A stretch of DNA of 5,874 bases from Spirochaetaceae bacterium (GTDB taxonomy: Bacteria; Spirochaetota; Spirochaetia; Treponematales; Breznakiellaceae), in assembly GCA_031273985.1 (NCBI GenBank), contig JAISQV010000263.1, positions 1 to 5,874 on the forward strand. The letters run 5' to 3'. The translations under genes were made by a program, and so were the position numbers. Below are positions 5,512 through 5,874 of the stretch, one piece after another. The number at the start of each line of letters is the position of its first letter. The stretch's first letter is position 1. Below the pieces are notes generated by a model. It was given only the letters and a program-made list of their open reading frames with translations. It was not told where the DNA came from and made no database searches.

Positions 5512-5874
5512 CGTAGAAAATATAAGTTTTTCCTGGCCCCGCCGCAGGGTGCTGGAAGCCCTTTCCCTGTCCCTCAAGGCCGGAGAAATGACCGGATTCC
5601 TCGGCCCCAACGGCTCGGGAAAATCAACCTTTCTCAAAAACCTCCTGGGCTACCTCAAGCCCAGCGGGGGGCGGATCCTTTTTGCCGGGGAAGAGGGCGG
5701 CCCGGGGCTGGAACTAAGCCCCGCTGAAAGGGCCCGCCGCCTCTCCCTGGTCCCGCAGTTTTCGGGCGCCAGGGCCGCCTTCACCGTGGCGGAATCGGTG
5801 CTCATGGGAAGGCTGCCCCACCTGAAGGATCGCTGGGCCGGTTACAGCCGGGAGGACAGGCGCAAGGCGGCGGA
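5498..5874 (+). CDS. ABC transporter ATPase, FecE/BtuD type (3' partial)
   Basis: The frame starts at ATG 5498 behind AAGGAG (5488-5493) and stays open to the window end, giving 125 complete codons of a protein normally near 255 residues. Walker A is GPNGSGKST (36-44), followed by LLGYLKPSGGRILF and the Q-loop VPQ (Gln87). The segment TVAESVLMGRLPHL (96-109) is typical of iron-siderophore, haem and cobalamin importer ATPases. The signature motif, Walker B and H-loop lie beyond the window. It powers the adjacent permease from the cytoplasmic side. The 14-base overlap with the permease gene implies translational coupling. Substrate is unknown. Confidence 0.95.
   Translation, partial: MPALNVENISFSWPRRRVLEALSLSLKAGEMTGFLGPNGSGKSTFLKNLLGYLKPSGGRILFAGEEGGPGLELSPAERARRLSLVPQFSGARAAFTVAESVLMGRLPHLKDRWAGYSREDRRKAA

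Noticed and set aside
4939..5637. Minus-strand open frame of 232 codons opposite the permease
   Set aside because: Antisense to a canonical FecCD gene and the ATPase start; low-complexity Gly/Glu/His content.

Overview
The window reads as chromosomal DNA of a fairly GC-rich Treponema-like spirochaete. The best evidence is the pairing of the uvrA 3' end with a long LptD-type outer-membrane protein; from memory, T. pallidum has the same order (TP0514 uvrA, TP0515 LptD-like). No species can be named from the sequence alone. All supported genes lie on the + strand.

Region 1 (1-3710): the last 76 codons of uvrA (nucleotide excision repair) overlap by 4 bases (ATGA) the start of a 1160-residue LptD/OstA-type protein. 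That protein has a signal peptide, an acidic Pro/Glu/Gln-rich linker, a SAP-like helix-loop-helix segment that is unexpected in a periplasmic protein, an OstA/LptA-like beta domain, the conserved LptD junction and a large beta-barrel. Two 8-base G runs lie inside the barrel-coding part.

Region 2 (3711-4515): mostly intergenic. After a weak terminator-like hairpin comes a good sigma70-type promoter (TTGACA, 17-base spacer, TATTCT). It ends only a few bases before the ATG of a 104-residue membrane protein carrying an HxHxxHxH...CxxC motif. After that gene comes a 129-base element (4238-4366) with inverted ends. Each end folds into a near-perfect hairpin around the shared core GTTCCAAAA, and a terminator-like hairpin sits between them. 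It looks like a MITE or REPIN-type dispersed repeat. The leader before the next gene also holds a small GTGA-loop hairpin and a 33-base-period direct repeat.

Region 3 (4516-5874): a FecCD/BtuC-type permease (TTG start behind a strong Shine-Dalgarno) overlaps by 14 bases the start of its ABC ATPase, which runs off the window end. Together they form the inner-membrane part of an iron-siderophore, haem or cobalamin importer. The Cys/His-rich small protein upstream fits a metal-related theme, but the repeat element separates it from the transporter genes. No substrate-binding protein gene is inside the window.
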